Positions 25,410 to 33,150 of a stretch of DNA of 64,000 nt are shown piece after piece (position 1 is the first letter of the stretch; every line of letters begins with the position of its first letter). The position numbers and the translations under genes were made by a program. The DNA is from Streptomyces tailanensis (lineage in GTDB: Bacteria > Actinomycetota > Actinomycetes > Streptomycetales > Streptomycetaceae), in assembly GCF_008386495.1 (NCBI RefSeq), contig NZ_VTHJ01000014.1, positions 33,040 to 97,039 of the forward strand, written 5' to 3'. The notes under the pieces are model-generated. The model worked only from the letters and a program-made list of their open reading frames with translations, made no database searches and was not told the origin of the DNA.

Positions 25410-25954
25410 CCCGCTCTCCCCTCTAGCGCCAACGACGACAGTTCGTCTGGGCTCAAGCCCTCTTCGGTCATGGCTCGTTCCAGACGCCGTCTGGCCCGAT
25501 GTAACTGGACGGCGAATGCGCCCCGGCTGCGTCCCATGACCCTGGCCGCGTCGCTCGTCTGCAGTCCGTCCCAGGACACGAGCATCAGCGCGTCGCGATC
25601 ATCCGGGGACAGTTGGGCCAAGGCATCCACCGCTCCCATGCGTCCCAGGACTTCGTCCTCGGCGGCTCGCACGTCTTCACCCGCCGACCAGTCGAGGAGA
25701 CGAGCACTGAGTCGCGCCGCCCGACCGGACGACCGCAACGTGTTTGCCGCAACGTGCCGGGCGATCCCGTACAGCCATGGAAGAGGCTCGCCCTTCATGT
25801 CCTGCCGCCTGCGCCATGCGGTGGCGAACACTTCCGCCGCCGCATCCTCCGCGTCATCCCACGCCACACGACGTCGCAGAAAACGCAGCACAGGCACGTA
25901 GGTGGACCGGTAGATCGCCTCGAAACTGCCCCAGTCATCCGCGGCCTGCCCCAT
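25406..25954 (-). CDS. ECF-type RNA polymerase sigma factor
   Basis: A 182-residue sigma factor with region 2 (FEAIYRSTYVPVLRFLRRRV, AEDAAAEVFATAWRRRQDMK, about 11-55) and region 4 (LSPDDRDALMLVSWDGLQTSDAARVMGRSRGAFAVQLHRARRRL, about 114-158). There is no extra C-terminal domain. GGGAGG precedes the ATG. First gene of a three-gene coupled operon with a CU044_5270 protein and a GntR-like protein. The promoter recognised is unknown. Confidence 0.9.
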   Translation of the reverse strand: MGQAADDWGSFEAIYRSTYVPVLRFLRRRVAWDDAEDAAAEVFATAWRRRQDMKGEPLPWLYGIARHVAANTLRSSGRAARLSARLLDWSAGEDVRAAEDEVLGRMGAVDALAQLSPDDRDALMLVSWDGLQTSDAARVMGRSRGAFAVQLHRARRRLERAMTEEGLSPDELSSLALEGRAG

Positions 25955-26084
25955 GCTGCGCCCTCCCCGTCCTCTGGTGCTCTCACCCCGTATGTGTCCG
26001 GACCGGGCCGTCGATTACACCCCAAGGACTTCAGGTCCGTAGAACTGTCGCCCTGTCCCCTCCCCGGATGGCGTCCCATGTCGC

Positions 26085-26450
26085 GCAACAACGTTCTACA
26101 CGCCCGCCGAATTGGCCGGTCTGGAGGTACTCGCGCGGGCCGACCTCGACCAGCACGAACGGGCGGCTGCCGGGGCCGAGCAGGCCGTGTTGCTGCACGG
26201 CGACGCTTTCGCGCGTAATCGTGCCCTGTACACAGCGGACGTGGCCATACAGCATGCGGTGAGGGGACGGCCGGAGCCGGAGGCCGCAGCTGAGGCCGCA
26301 GGCCGCGTTCTGGCCTACCTGCCTGCCGTGCGCTCTGACCGGCTGCTGAAGCAGCTGCACAACGTCGAGAGCGCGCTCCAGCGGCACGCCGCCGTGCCGG
26401 CGGTCGCTGACTGGCTGGAGGAGTACCGCACCACCACCGGTGTCAGCTGA
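26085..26450 (+). pseudogene. C-terminal remnant of a TPR-type HTH regulator
   Basis: The frame reads TFYTPAELAGLEVLARADLDQHERAA and continues through a TPR-like helical region to TTTGVS, with no HTH domain and no good start (TTG 26112 is the first in the computed frame). The FYTPAELAGLE pattern occurs in the C-terminal helical repeats of actinobacterial XRE regulators, so this is probably a truncated remnant. It ends 10 bp before the GNAT gene, whose ribosome-binding site overlaps the region. Confidence 0.5.
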
Positions 26451-26460
26451 GGAGGAGACG

Positions 26461-27033
26461 GTGACCACCCCGAGCACCCGTACCAATGTGTTGATCCGCA
26501 CCTACGGGCCCGGCCAGGTGCCGCCGATACTCGACGTGCTCGCCGACATCTGGGCCGACGCCCACCCCGAGCTCGTCGACAATCCGGGCGCGGAGGCGCT
26601 GGGCCTGTCCGTGCCCGCCCTGCGCCACCAGGTCGAGGGCCACCTGAAACATCCCGGCTTCGCTCTGGTCGTCGCCTACGCGGGCGGCACTCCGGTGGGC
26701 TTCGGGTACGCCTTCCCGTGCTCTGCCAGCTACTGGTTCGGTCCTGGCCTGGTCGAGCAGGTTCCCGAAGGAGCCCGCACGGAGCGTCTGATGGGGTTGT
26801 GTGAATTGGCCGTACGTCCTCCGTGGCAGTCCCGAGGGATCGGCACGCGGCTGCATGCCGCACTACTCCAGGCCATCAACCCGAAGTGGTCGTCTCTGCT
26901 CGCCCTGCCCTCCAACCGGCGCGGCCAGGACCTGTATGCGCGGCTCGGGTACGTGTACGCGGGTCCGTATCGCAACACTCCCGACGGACCCGAGTTCGAT
27001 CTGCTGCTACTCCGGGCCGGGGAAACGGCCTGA
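26461..27033 (+). CDS. GNAT-family N-acetyltransferase
   Basis: A 190-residue GNAT protein. The acetyl-CoA binding motif A is CELAVRPPWQSRGIGTRLHA (about 116-135), followed by LALPSNRRGQDLYARLGYVY. The N-terminal strand VLIRTYGPGQVPPILDVLADIW starts the fold. GTG 26461 is chosen because a GGAGGAG ribosome-binding site lies just upstream. The substrate (small molecule amine or protein) cannot be told. It stands alone after a broken regulator gene. Confidence 0.85.
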   Translation: MTTPSTRTNVLIRTYGPGQVPPILDVLADIWADAHPELVDNPGAEALGLSVPALRHQVEGHLKHPGFALVVAYAGGTPVGFGYAFPCSASYWFGPGLVEQVPEGARTERLMGLCELAVRPPWQSRGIGTRLHAALLQAINPKWSSLLALPSNRRGQDLYARLGYVYAGPYRNTPDGPEFDLLLLRAGETA

Positions 27034-27143
27034 CGCGGTTCTTCCGCTGGGCGAGGCGCGCCGCCCGGGCGTGCCCACTGTGTGGTGCGGCACTTCGACG
27101 AGCGCCTGTACCGCGTTTACCTGTAATAGGAGGGGACCACGGC

Positions 27144-27224
27144 ATGGAAAACTCCCCCAGCACCTACACCAAGCTCAAAGTCACCCTCTGGCGCAACGCC
27201 CAAGCCACAGACCCCGGCACCTGA
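27144..27224 (+). CDS. Possible 26-residue peptide with strong ribosome-binding site
   Basis: ATG 27144 follows a strong AGGAGG (27127-27132, 11 bases before). It encodes MENSPSTYTKLKVTLWRNAQ and six more residues before TGA. No signal peptide, membrane helix or known precursor motif is seen. It could be a real short peptide, the 5' remnant of a lost gene, or noise. The 319-bp gap it sits in otherwise holds the IclR promoter region. Confidence 0.3.
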   Translation: MENSPSTYTKLKVTLWRNAQATDPGT

Positions 27225-27304
27225 CCCCACCACCTCACCGTTACTCGCCCATTGCCCGGTGACAGGCAATATGACTAGCCTGTGTTCGTCATGCCGATCG
27301 ACTG

Positions 27305-27317
27305 TTGAAATCTCGAA
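27305..27317. promoter_or_regulatory. Candidate IclR operator, site 1
   Basis: TTGAAATCTCGAA fits the pattern TTCGAnATnTCGAA with one altered position in the first arm. It lies 36-48 bp upstream of the IclR start. The same motif occurs before three genes of the sugar region (53048, 55383, 56980). Autoregulation by the adjacent IclR protein is inferred. Confidence 0.55.
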
Positions 27318-27352
27318 CATAGTCACCACAGACACAAGGGAGGGAGCCGACC

Positions 27353-28126
27353 GTGGGACGCCTAGTACCTGCCGTGACCCGGGCGCTCGACATATTGGAG
27401 CTCTTCCTCGACGGGGACGGCACACTGTCCGCCCCCGACATCGTGCGCAAGCTCCAGCTGCCCCGCACCACGGTGCACGAGCTGGTCACCACGCTCGCCG
27501 CCCGGGGATACATCGTCCCCGTGCAGGGGCAGCCCGGACGCTACCGCCTGGGCGTCCGCCCGTACCAGCTCGGCAGCCGGTACGCCGAGCAGCTCGACCT
27601 CGCCGCCGAGGGCCAGCAGGTCGCCCGGTCCGTCGCCGAGACCTGCGACGAGACGGTGCACGTGGCGATCCTGGAGTACACGGACGTCATCTACATCGCC
27701 AAGGTCGACTCCACGCACGCGGTCCGCATGGTCTCCGCCGCCGGCCGCCGCCTCCCGGCGCACTGCACCTCCGTCGGCAAGATGCTCCTCGCCTCCCTTC
27801 CCGAGGCCGAGCTGAACGCCCGCGTCCCGAACGACGCCGACCTGCTCGCCATGACGCCCAACAGCATCACCGACCCGGCCGCCCTGCGCGAGGCCCTGGC
27901 GCGGATCCGTGAGCGAGGTCTCGCCGTGGAGAGCCGCGAGTCCAACCCGGACGTCTCCTGCGTCGCCGCCCCGGTCCGGGACCGTACCGGCAAGGTCGTC
28001 GCCGCGCTGTCGATCTCCGTTCCCATGATCCGCTGGAGCGACGAGCGCCGTATCGAGCTGGAGCAGCTCGCCGCCAAGGGCGCCGCGGAACTCTCCGAGC
28101 GCCTCGGACACCGGAGCGTGGCATGA
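27353..28126 (+). CDS. IclR-family transcriptional regulator
   Basis: A 257-residue IclR protein. The N-terminal winged HTH is ALDILELFLDGDGTLSAPDIVRKLQLPRTTVHELVTTLAARGYI (about 11-54). The C-terminal effector domain covers about 80-250 (HVAILEYTDVIYIAKVDSTH, RLPAHCTSVGKMLLASL). GTG 27353 follows an AGGGAGGGAG ribosome-binding site. The stop overlaps the lactonase ATG (ATGA), so the two are coupled and probably belong to one sugar-acid pathway. IclR proteins of this type usually bind a sugar acid or aromatic and repress catabolic genes. The operator-like motif at 27305 suggests autoregulation. Confidence 0.9.
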   Translation: MGRLVPAVTRALDILELFLDGDGTLSAPDIVRKLQLPRTTVHELVTTLAARGYIVPVQGQPGRYRLGVRPYQLGSRYAEQLDLAAEGQQVARSVAETCDETVHVAILEYTDVIYIAKVDSTHAVRMVSAAGRRLPAHCTSVGKMLLASLPEAELNARVPNDADLLAMTPNSITDPAALREALARIRERGLAVESRESNPDVSCVAAPVRDRTGKVVAALSISVPMIRWSDERRIELEQLAAKGAAELSERLGHRSVA

Positions 28127-28971
28127 GCACATACGAAGTGGCGGTACGGGCCGAGGCCCCCCTCGGCGAGGGCCCCACCTGGGACGCCGACGCCCAGCGG
28201 CTGATCTGGATCGACATCCTCGGCTCCCGGGTCTACACGTACGACCCGGCCTCCGGCCGTCGCACGGTCCTCGTCACCGAGCAGCACGTCGGCGCCGCCA
28301 AGCCCCGCGCCGGTGGCGGCCTCGTCCTCAACCTCCGGGACGGCGTCGGGCTGCGCGACACCGACGGCGGCTTCCGCTGGCTGCACCATGAGCCGGTCCC
28401 CGGCCGCCGCGCCAACGACGCCGCCGTCGCCCCCGACGGCTCCCTCTTCGCCGGCACCATGCGCTACGACGAGGCCCCGGGTGGCGGCACGCTGGCCCAC
28501 TTCACCGCCGACGGGCTCGCCGCGACGGTCCTCGACGATGTCGCCGTCAGCAACGGCACCGGCTGGAGCCCCGACGGACGGCTGATGTACTACATCGACT
28601 CGCCGACCCGCCGGATCGACGTCTTCGACTACGAGACCGGTCAACTGCCCGTGAACCGGCGCCCGTTCGTGACGATCGAGGACGGCGAGGGCTTCCCCGA
28701 CGGCCTCACCGTCGACGCCGAGGGCTGTGTCTGGGTCGCCCTGTGGGAGGGCGGCGCCGTCCGCCGCTACACCCCCTCCGGCGAACTGGACCGGGTGATC
28801 GACCTCCCGACCCCCCGCCCCACGGCCTGCGCCTTCGGCGGCGCCGACCTGACCGACCTGTACATCACCACGGCCCGCATCGGCACCGAGACCCCGCACC
28901 CGCTGTCGGGCTCGCTGCTGGTGGTCCCGGGGGCGGGGAAGGGACTGGCCCAGCCCGCGTTCGCCGGCTGA
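28123..28971 (+). CDS. SMP-30/gluconolactonase family lactonase
   Basis: A 282-residue six-bladed propeller of the SMP-30/LRE family. LGEGPTWDADAQRLIWIDI (about 12-30) holds the first metal-ligand Glu. VSNGTGWSPDGRLMYYIDS (about 142-160) holds the central Asn and Asp, and GFPDGLTVDAEGCVWVAL carries a further Asp. These enzymes hydrolyse sugar lactones such as glucono-, galactono- or arabinolactone with a divalent metal. It would link the sugar dehydrogenase and the dehydratase genes encoded 25 kb downstream (inference from shared operator motifs). It is cytoplasmic and translationally coupled to the IclR gene. Confidence 0.88.
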   Translation: MSTYEVAVRAEAPLGEGPTWDADAQRLIWIDILGSRVYTYDPASGRRTVLVTEQHVGAAKPRAGGGLVLNLRDGVGLRDTDGGFRWLHHEPVPGRRANDAAVAPDGSLFAGTMRYDEAPGGGTLAHFTADGLAATVLDDVAVSNGTGWSPDGRLMYYIDSPTRRIDVFDYETGQLPVNRRPFVTIEDGEGFPDGLTVDAEGCVWVALWEGGAVRRYTPSGELDRVIDLPTPRPTACAFGGADLTDLYITTARIGTETPHPLSGSLLVVPGAGKGLAQPAFAG

Positions 28972-28999
28972 GCCTCCGGGGTCAATCCGGCCGTCTTCG

Positions 29000-30418
29000 T
29001 CACAGCCCCGCCGCCTTGCGCTCCTCCGCTGTCAGCGGCACCCCCTCGAGCGGTGGCTTGAGGGGGCCGAGGGCGGCGGCCAGGACCACGCCGGGGCTGA
29101 GGAGCACCTCCGGGCCGCGCTCCAGCGAGGTCACATCGGTCAGCCGGCGGGCGATACGGCCGTTGCCGGTGGCGGTGAGAAGCACACGGTTGACGTACGC
29201 GGCCACCGCCCTGTCCCGCAGGGTGGGGCCGCTCTCCGTGGCACCCTCGTAGAACACGTCCTGGCCGGTGGCGAGATCCCAGGCCGTACCCACCGGACGG
29301 GCCAGCGCCTTCTGGACCCGCCGGGCCAGACCCGGCGCGCCCCACCCCTGCCGGCGGATCACCTCCCGCAGCACCACGGCACTCTGGGCCGCGATGGCCA
29401 TGCCGTGCCCGTAGACCGGGTTGTACACGGCGAGCGCGTCCCCGACGACGGTGAAGTTCTCCGGCCAGCGCGGCATCCGCTCGTAGAAGTGACGGCGGTT
29501 GGCGGTGGAGCGGGTGAACGCGACATCGCCCAACGGCTCGGCGTGGGTGAGCAGTTCGGCGACGGCCGGGTGCCGCAGCTCCTCGCGCGCGAACCGTACG
29601 AAGTCGTCGTTGTGCGGGGAGGGTTCGCCGCCCCGGGTTCCGGACAGGGTGACGATCCACTTCCCGTCCTCGATCGGCAGGAGGAACGCCGACCGGCCGG
29701 GGCCCTTCTGCCGGGTGTCGGGCTGCACACTGACGACGGGGTAGCCCCGCCGGGCCCCTTCCGGGGCGCGGTAGACGCGGGTCGCGTACGCGAGACCGGA
29801 GTCGACCACGCGCCGCCGCGGTTCGGGCAGCCCGAGCGCCGCCAGCCACTGGGGCGCACGGGAGGAGCGGCCGGTGGCGTCGACGACGAGACCGGCGTCG
29901 AGGACGCGCTCGGTGCCGTCGTCGTGGCGGACGCGCACCCCGGTGACGGCGGCCCCGGTGCCGACGAGCCCGAGCACCTCGGTGCGCTCGGCCGGCTCGA
30001 CCCGGTCGTCGTCCAGGACGTCCGCGCGGACGGTCGCGTCCAGCAGGTCCCTGCTGCACAGCAGGTTTCGGTGGGACACGGGCCAGCGCCGGCACCAGCC
30101 CTGCGACGACAGGATCACCATGTCGGTGGTGACCGCCTGCCGGTGCGCCCCCGCCGCCAGCAGCCGCTCGGTGGCGCCCGGCACGAGGTCCTCCAGCGCC
30201 CGCACCCCGCCGGACCACAGCATGTGGGCGTGGCGGGCCTGCGGCAGGTTCCGGCGCGGCCCCGGCCCGTCGGGCAGCGCGTCCCGCTCGACGACGGTGA
30301 CCTTGTCCACGAACCCGGCCAGCGTGCGGGCGGCCAGCATCCCGGCGAGCGAGCCGCCGAGCACGACGGCGGAGCGAAGCGGCCCGTCGGGCCGGCCGGG
30401 GGAGGGGCGTTCACTCAT
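29000..30418 (-). CDS. FAD-dependent monooxygenase/oxidoreductase
   Basis: A 472-residue flavoprotein. The N-terminal FAD fold is SAVVLGGSLAGMLAARTLAGF followed by KVTVVERDALP (about 15-48). The second FAD motif is FTVVGDALAVYNPVYGHGMA (about 325-345), as in group A aromatic-type monooxygenases and related epoxidases. LVVDATGRSSRAPQWL lies at about 175-190. The C-terminal 80 residues are variable. ATG 30418 overlaps the stop of the membrane protein gene (ATGA). It is the last gene of the four-gene HTH/protease/membrane/oxidoreductase operon. The substrate is unknown. Confidence 0.85.
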   Translation of the reverse strand: MSERPSPGRPDGPLRSAVVLGGSLAGMLAARTLAGFVDKVTVVERDALPDGPGPRRNLPQARHAHMLWSGGVRALEDLVPGATERLLAAGAHRQAVTTDMVILSSQGWCRRWPVSHRNLLCSRDLLDATVRADVLDDDRVEPAERTEVLGLVGTGAAVTGVRVRHDDGTERVLDAGLVVDATGRSSRAPQWLAALGLPEPRRRVVDSGLAYATRVYRAPEGARRGYPVVSVQPDTRQKGPGRSAFLLPIEDGKWIVTLSGTRGGEPSPHNDDFVRFAREELRHPAVAELLTHAEPLGDVAFTRSTANRRHFYERMPRWPENFTVVGDALAVYNPVYGHGMAIAAQSAVVLREVIRRQGWGAPGLARRVQKALARPVGTAWDLATGQDVFYEGATESGPTLRDRAVAAYVNRVLLTATGNGRIARRLTDVTSLERGPEVLLSPGVVLAAALGPLKPPLEGVPLTAEERKAAGL

Positions 30419-31653
30419 TGTCGGGGCACGCTGCTCTCTGCTGCGGAGACGGCCGCGAGAGCACGCACCGCCTCGATCTCGGCGGTCTGGCGAAGCACTT
30501 GGGACAAGGACTCGATGTCCTGGAGCAGGTCGGAAGGGTTGACGACAGGGCTGCCGGCCCCCTGGGACGAGACCTCGCGCGCGGCGATGGCATCCCGGAT
30601 GGTCACGGCGGCGGCGAGGGCCTTCGCCCGGCCGGGCTCGTGGCCGAGGCCAAGGGCAGCGTCGTACGCGCGTCGGCGGAGGTCCTCGTCGAGGTGGCGG
30701 GCCAGTTGGAGCAGGGCGTCGCGGATGAAGGTCTCGCGGCGGGTGAGGCGCAGCTCCGGTGTGGCGCGCAGGGCGAAGGGGACACGGGAGCCGTTGAAGG
30801 TCCTGGTCAGCAGATACAGCGGCCGCAGCCGCAGGTGACTGCTCCGCACCCGCCAGCGGTCGTGCAGATACTGGCCGCCGTGCGGAAGGATGAACCCGAC
30901 CGCGATGAAGATGGCCGCCACGGCGACGACCGGCGGCGCCAGATGGGTGCTCAGCCAGTCCAGGTCGTGCCCCGTCCAGCGGGCGACCACCGCCGTGAGC
31001 TTCGAGGCGTCGAACACCAGGTTGAGCGCGTAACCGGCGCCCAGCGCCTTCAGACCGCCGCGCAGCCACAGGTCCAGGCCGTCCGTACGGACCCAGTTGC
31101 GGATCAGCCGGAACGTGATCACGCAGGCCACCGTGTGCGCGACGAGATAGAGCAGGATCTCCTCGCGCATGAAGGGCGTGGTGGCGTAGTACGTGTCGAG
31201 GTCGCGCAGCCGCTCCCGGGGGACGTCCGCCAGCGCGAACAGCACCCACAGGCCGACGATCACCGACGCGTACCCGGCGACGACCCAGCGCCGGGCGCGC
31301 CGGGTCGTCGCCGACCGGTCGGCCGGGCCGTTGCGCCAGGCGACGATCAGCAGCAGACAGGACGCGCAGAACGCGGTGATGAGGGAGTACACCCAGGGCG
31401 CGGCGATGTTCGGCACGCCGACGACACGGTTGGTCCACGCGATGATCGACGGCACCGCGAACACGAACACACAGCAGGCGAGCAGCAGCAGCCCGCCGAC
31501 CGCGCGCAACAGCGAGTCCTTCCACAGCTTCACGATGCTGGGCAGCTTGATCACCAGGGCGGCGGTCAGTACCGCGGTGGGGATCCAGAACGAGATGTAA
31601 AGCTCACCGAAGAAGTCGGCGGGGCTCATGGCCGTCCTCATGCCCGCCCTCAT
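30415..31653 (-). CDS. MAB_1171c-family integral membrane protein
   Basis: About 412 residues. The N-terminal two thirds have roughly seven membrane helices (e.g. ISFWIPTAVLTAALVIKL, GLLLLACCVFVFAVPSIIAW, VVAVAAIFIAVGFILPHG). The C-terminal 140 residues are a soluble helical domain rich in Arg and Glu. This matches the MAB_1171c (putative transporter) family, widespread in actinobacteria next to ImmA/IrrE-type genes. ATG 31653 overlaps the previous stop (ATGA); ATG 31629 with an AGGACGG site is an alternative. It may act as a sensor or transporter for the signal handled by the protease/repressor pair. Confidence 0.82.
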   Translation of the reverse strand: MRAGMRTAMSPADFFGELYISFWIPTAVLTAALVIKLPSIVKLWKDSLLRAVGGLLLLACCVFVFAVPSIIAWTNRVVGVPNIAAPWVYSLITAFCASCLLLIVAWRNGPADRSATTRRARRWVVAGYASVIVGLWVLFALADVPRERLRDLDTYYATTPFMREEILLYLVAHTVACVITFRLIRNWVRTDGLDLWLRGGLKALGAGYALNLVFDASKLTAVVARWTGHDLDWLSTHLAPPVVAVAAIFIAVGFILPHGGQYLHDRWRVRSSHLRLRPLYLLTRTFNGSRVPFALRATPELRLTRRETFIRDALLQLARHLDEDLRRRAYDAALGLGHEPGRAKALAAAVTIRDAIAAREVSSQGAGSPVVNPSDLLQDIESLSQVLRQTAEIEAVRALAAVSAAESSVPRQ

Positions 31654-32264
31654 CCACGGCGGGGCTTGCGATAGCCCAAGGAAGCCTGGATGGCCTGTCC
31701 CACGGGGTCGGCAGGATGGTCTCCCCCCTGCCCGGTGTCCACCCAGGACCGAAAGGCGGTGGCGAGCCGATGCCCGAAGTCCTCGGCCTCCCGCTCGTCC
31801 GACGCGCGCGAGCCGTTGCGGGCGGCGATGGGGGTGCCGCCCTGCACCAGGGCGGCCGACAGCTCAGGGGAGAGTTGATGAAGATGACAGTGCCCGGCGT
31901 GCATGTGCCACAACTCATGCCCCAGGATGACCAGTTGCTGCACGGCCTCCGCGCGCTCCTCGACGATCACCAGGTCGAAGTCCGGGAACTCCATCCACAG
32001 CCCCGTCACCTCGAACTCGTCCGGAAACCGCTCGAACCGCAACTCCACCGGCCGCCCCCCACGCCGAGCACTCATCTCGGCACACAGCGCGACCCCCAAC
32101 TCCCGTACTCCGACGGGCCCATCGAGCCGGCCCCGCACCGCTCTGCTGAGCCCGACGGTCAACTTCCGCATCTCACCACCGGACCGGGAGGGCCGTAAGG
32201 CAGCCCGAAACTGGGCGGCGGCCTTCCACAGACCCCCATCTCCCGTACGTTCGCGTCGGCTCAT
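31650..32264 (-). CDS. ImmA/IrrE-like metallopeptidase
   Basis: A 204-residue protein with the zinc-protease motif LGHELWHMHAGHC (about 114-126), i.e. HExxH. This is the layout of ImmA/IrrE proteins, often annotated as toxin components. ImmA cleaves its partner HTH repressor in response to a signal, and IrrE/PprI does the same in Deinococcus. The partner here is the HTH gene directly upstream, overlapping by ATGA. No membrane segment. Peptidase activity and the substrate are inferred. Confidence 0.82.
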   Translation of the reverse strand: MSRRERTGDGGLWKAAAQFRAALRPSRSGGEMRKLTVGLSRAVRGRLDGPVGVRELGVALCAEMSARRGGRPVELRFERFPDEFEVTGLWMEFPDFDLVIVEERAEAVQQLVILGHELWHMHAGHCHLHQLSPELSAALVQGGTPIAARNGSRASDEREAEDFGHRLATAFRSWVDTGQGGDHPADPVGQAIQASLGYRKPRRG

Positions 32265-32887
32265 CGCCCGGGTTCCTCCTCGTCGACACCGAGCAGCCCT
32301 TCGAGCATGACCGCGAGGGCGTCCTGCTTGCGCCGGGTCAGGCTCAGCGGCCGCCCGCGCAGCGCGAGGGTGACCACGCCGTGCCGGGTGGCGAACTCGA
32401 CGAGCGGTCCCTCTTCCTCGCTCTCGCCCTCAAGTGTCCTCAACACACGGTGGAGTTCCCGATTCAGCACGGTGGCGGCCGGGTCGGTGAAGAACCGGGT
32501 GCCCTCCTCGATACCGAAGAACTCGGCGAGTTCGGTGAGGTCGGGCACGTTCGGCATCTTCTTGCCGAGCAGCAACTGCCGAGCCCACTCCGGACTGATC
32601 GACAGCCGCTCCGCGACCTCCTTGCAGACCTCCCCGGTCCGCTTCCCGCTGCGCCCCGCATACGCCTCGTGCAGCGCACGCACCCGCCCCCGCACCCGAT
32701 CGTCGATCCGGTCGACCGGCGGCGCCACGCCTCCCTCGAGCAGCGCCCGCACCTCATCCTCTCCGAGCGCGGTCCGCTCCGACAGCACACGTACGTCAAG
32801 GACGTGCCCCCGCTCGACACCGCCCCGAGCGATCCGGGCGTCGAGCAGCGCGAGGGTCTCGGACAGAACATCGGGCAGCGCGAACAC
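32261..32887 (-). CDS. HTH (XRE-like) repressor, probable substrate of the ImmA-like protease
   Basis: A 208-residue regulator. A helical N-terminal part (1-65) precedes an XRE-type HTH (CKEVAERLSISPEWARQLLL, PDLTELAEFFGIEEGTRFF, about 86-130), and the C-terminal 75 residues are acidic and helical. GTG 32887 has only a weak ribosome-binding site. Two copies of CAACGATNGTTG, 21 bp apart, lie 44-76 bp upstream and probably bind this protein. The stop overlaps the protease start. Its expected role is autorepression of the whole operon until it is cleaved or inactivated. Confidence 0.82.
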   Translation of the reverse strand: MFALPDVLSETLALLDARIARGGVERGHVLDVRVLSERTALGEDEVRALLEGGVAPPVDRIDDRVRGRVRALHEAYAGRSGKRTGEVCKEVAERLSISPEWARQLLLGKKMPNVPDLTELAEFFGIEEGTRFFTDPAATVLNRELHRVLRTLEGESEEEGPLVEFATRHGVVTLALRGRPLSLTRRKQDALAVMLEGLLGVDEEEPGR

Positions 32888-32930
32888 GGCCCGACCCTAC
32901 GGGCCCGGCGGCCCCGACACCACGAAAACC

Positions 32931-32963
32931 CAACGATCGTTGAAGCAATCCCAACGATAGTTG
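32931..32963. promoter_or_regulatory. Paired palindromic operator CAACGATNGTTG
   Basis: CAACGATCGTTG (32931-32942) is a perfect 12-bp palindrome. CAACGATAGTTG (32952-32963) differs at one base. Centre spacing is 21 bp, exactly two helical turns, so two dimers would sit on one face of the DNA. The site lies in the promoter region of the HTH/protease operon. Confidence 0.75.
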
Positions 32964-32987
32964 CCTGCGCTTGCTCCCCGGCCCCCC

Positions 32988-33070
32988 CGACAGCGCGCCC
33001 CAAAGGGTCGCGGGACTGTGCCGACACGCGGCTCCGCCGCGCGGGCGAGAGCAACCAGGCCCCACCCGCA
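32988..33070 (-). repeat. Dispersed terminator-like repeat, divergent copy C
   Basis: GGCTCCGCCGCGCGGGCGAG and the flanking GTCGCGGGACTGTG and CCACCCGCA blocks are a degenerate version of copies A (6398) and B (16495). Like them it lies downstream of a minus-strand gene, here the pseudogene ending at 33151, in the same orientation. Confidence 0.5.
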
Positions 33071-33150
33071 CAAGGGGCTGCCGCAACAAGCCGATGCTCA
33101 ACGACCTGTGCGACTCGGGGGCACTGGGTGCCGTAGCGCGGACCGTGCGC

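Noticed and set aside
29000..31525. 841-codon frame ending as the FAD oxidoreductase
   Set aside because: The first 369 codons lie out of frame inside the MAB_1171c gene. The true start is the ATGA overlap at 30418.
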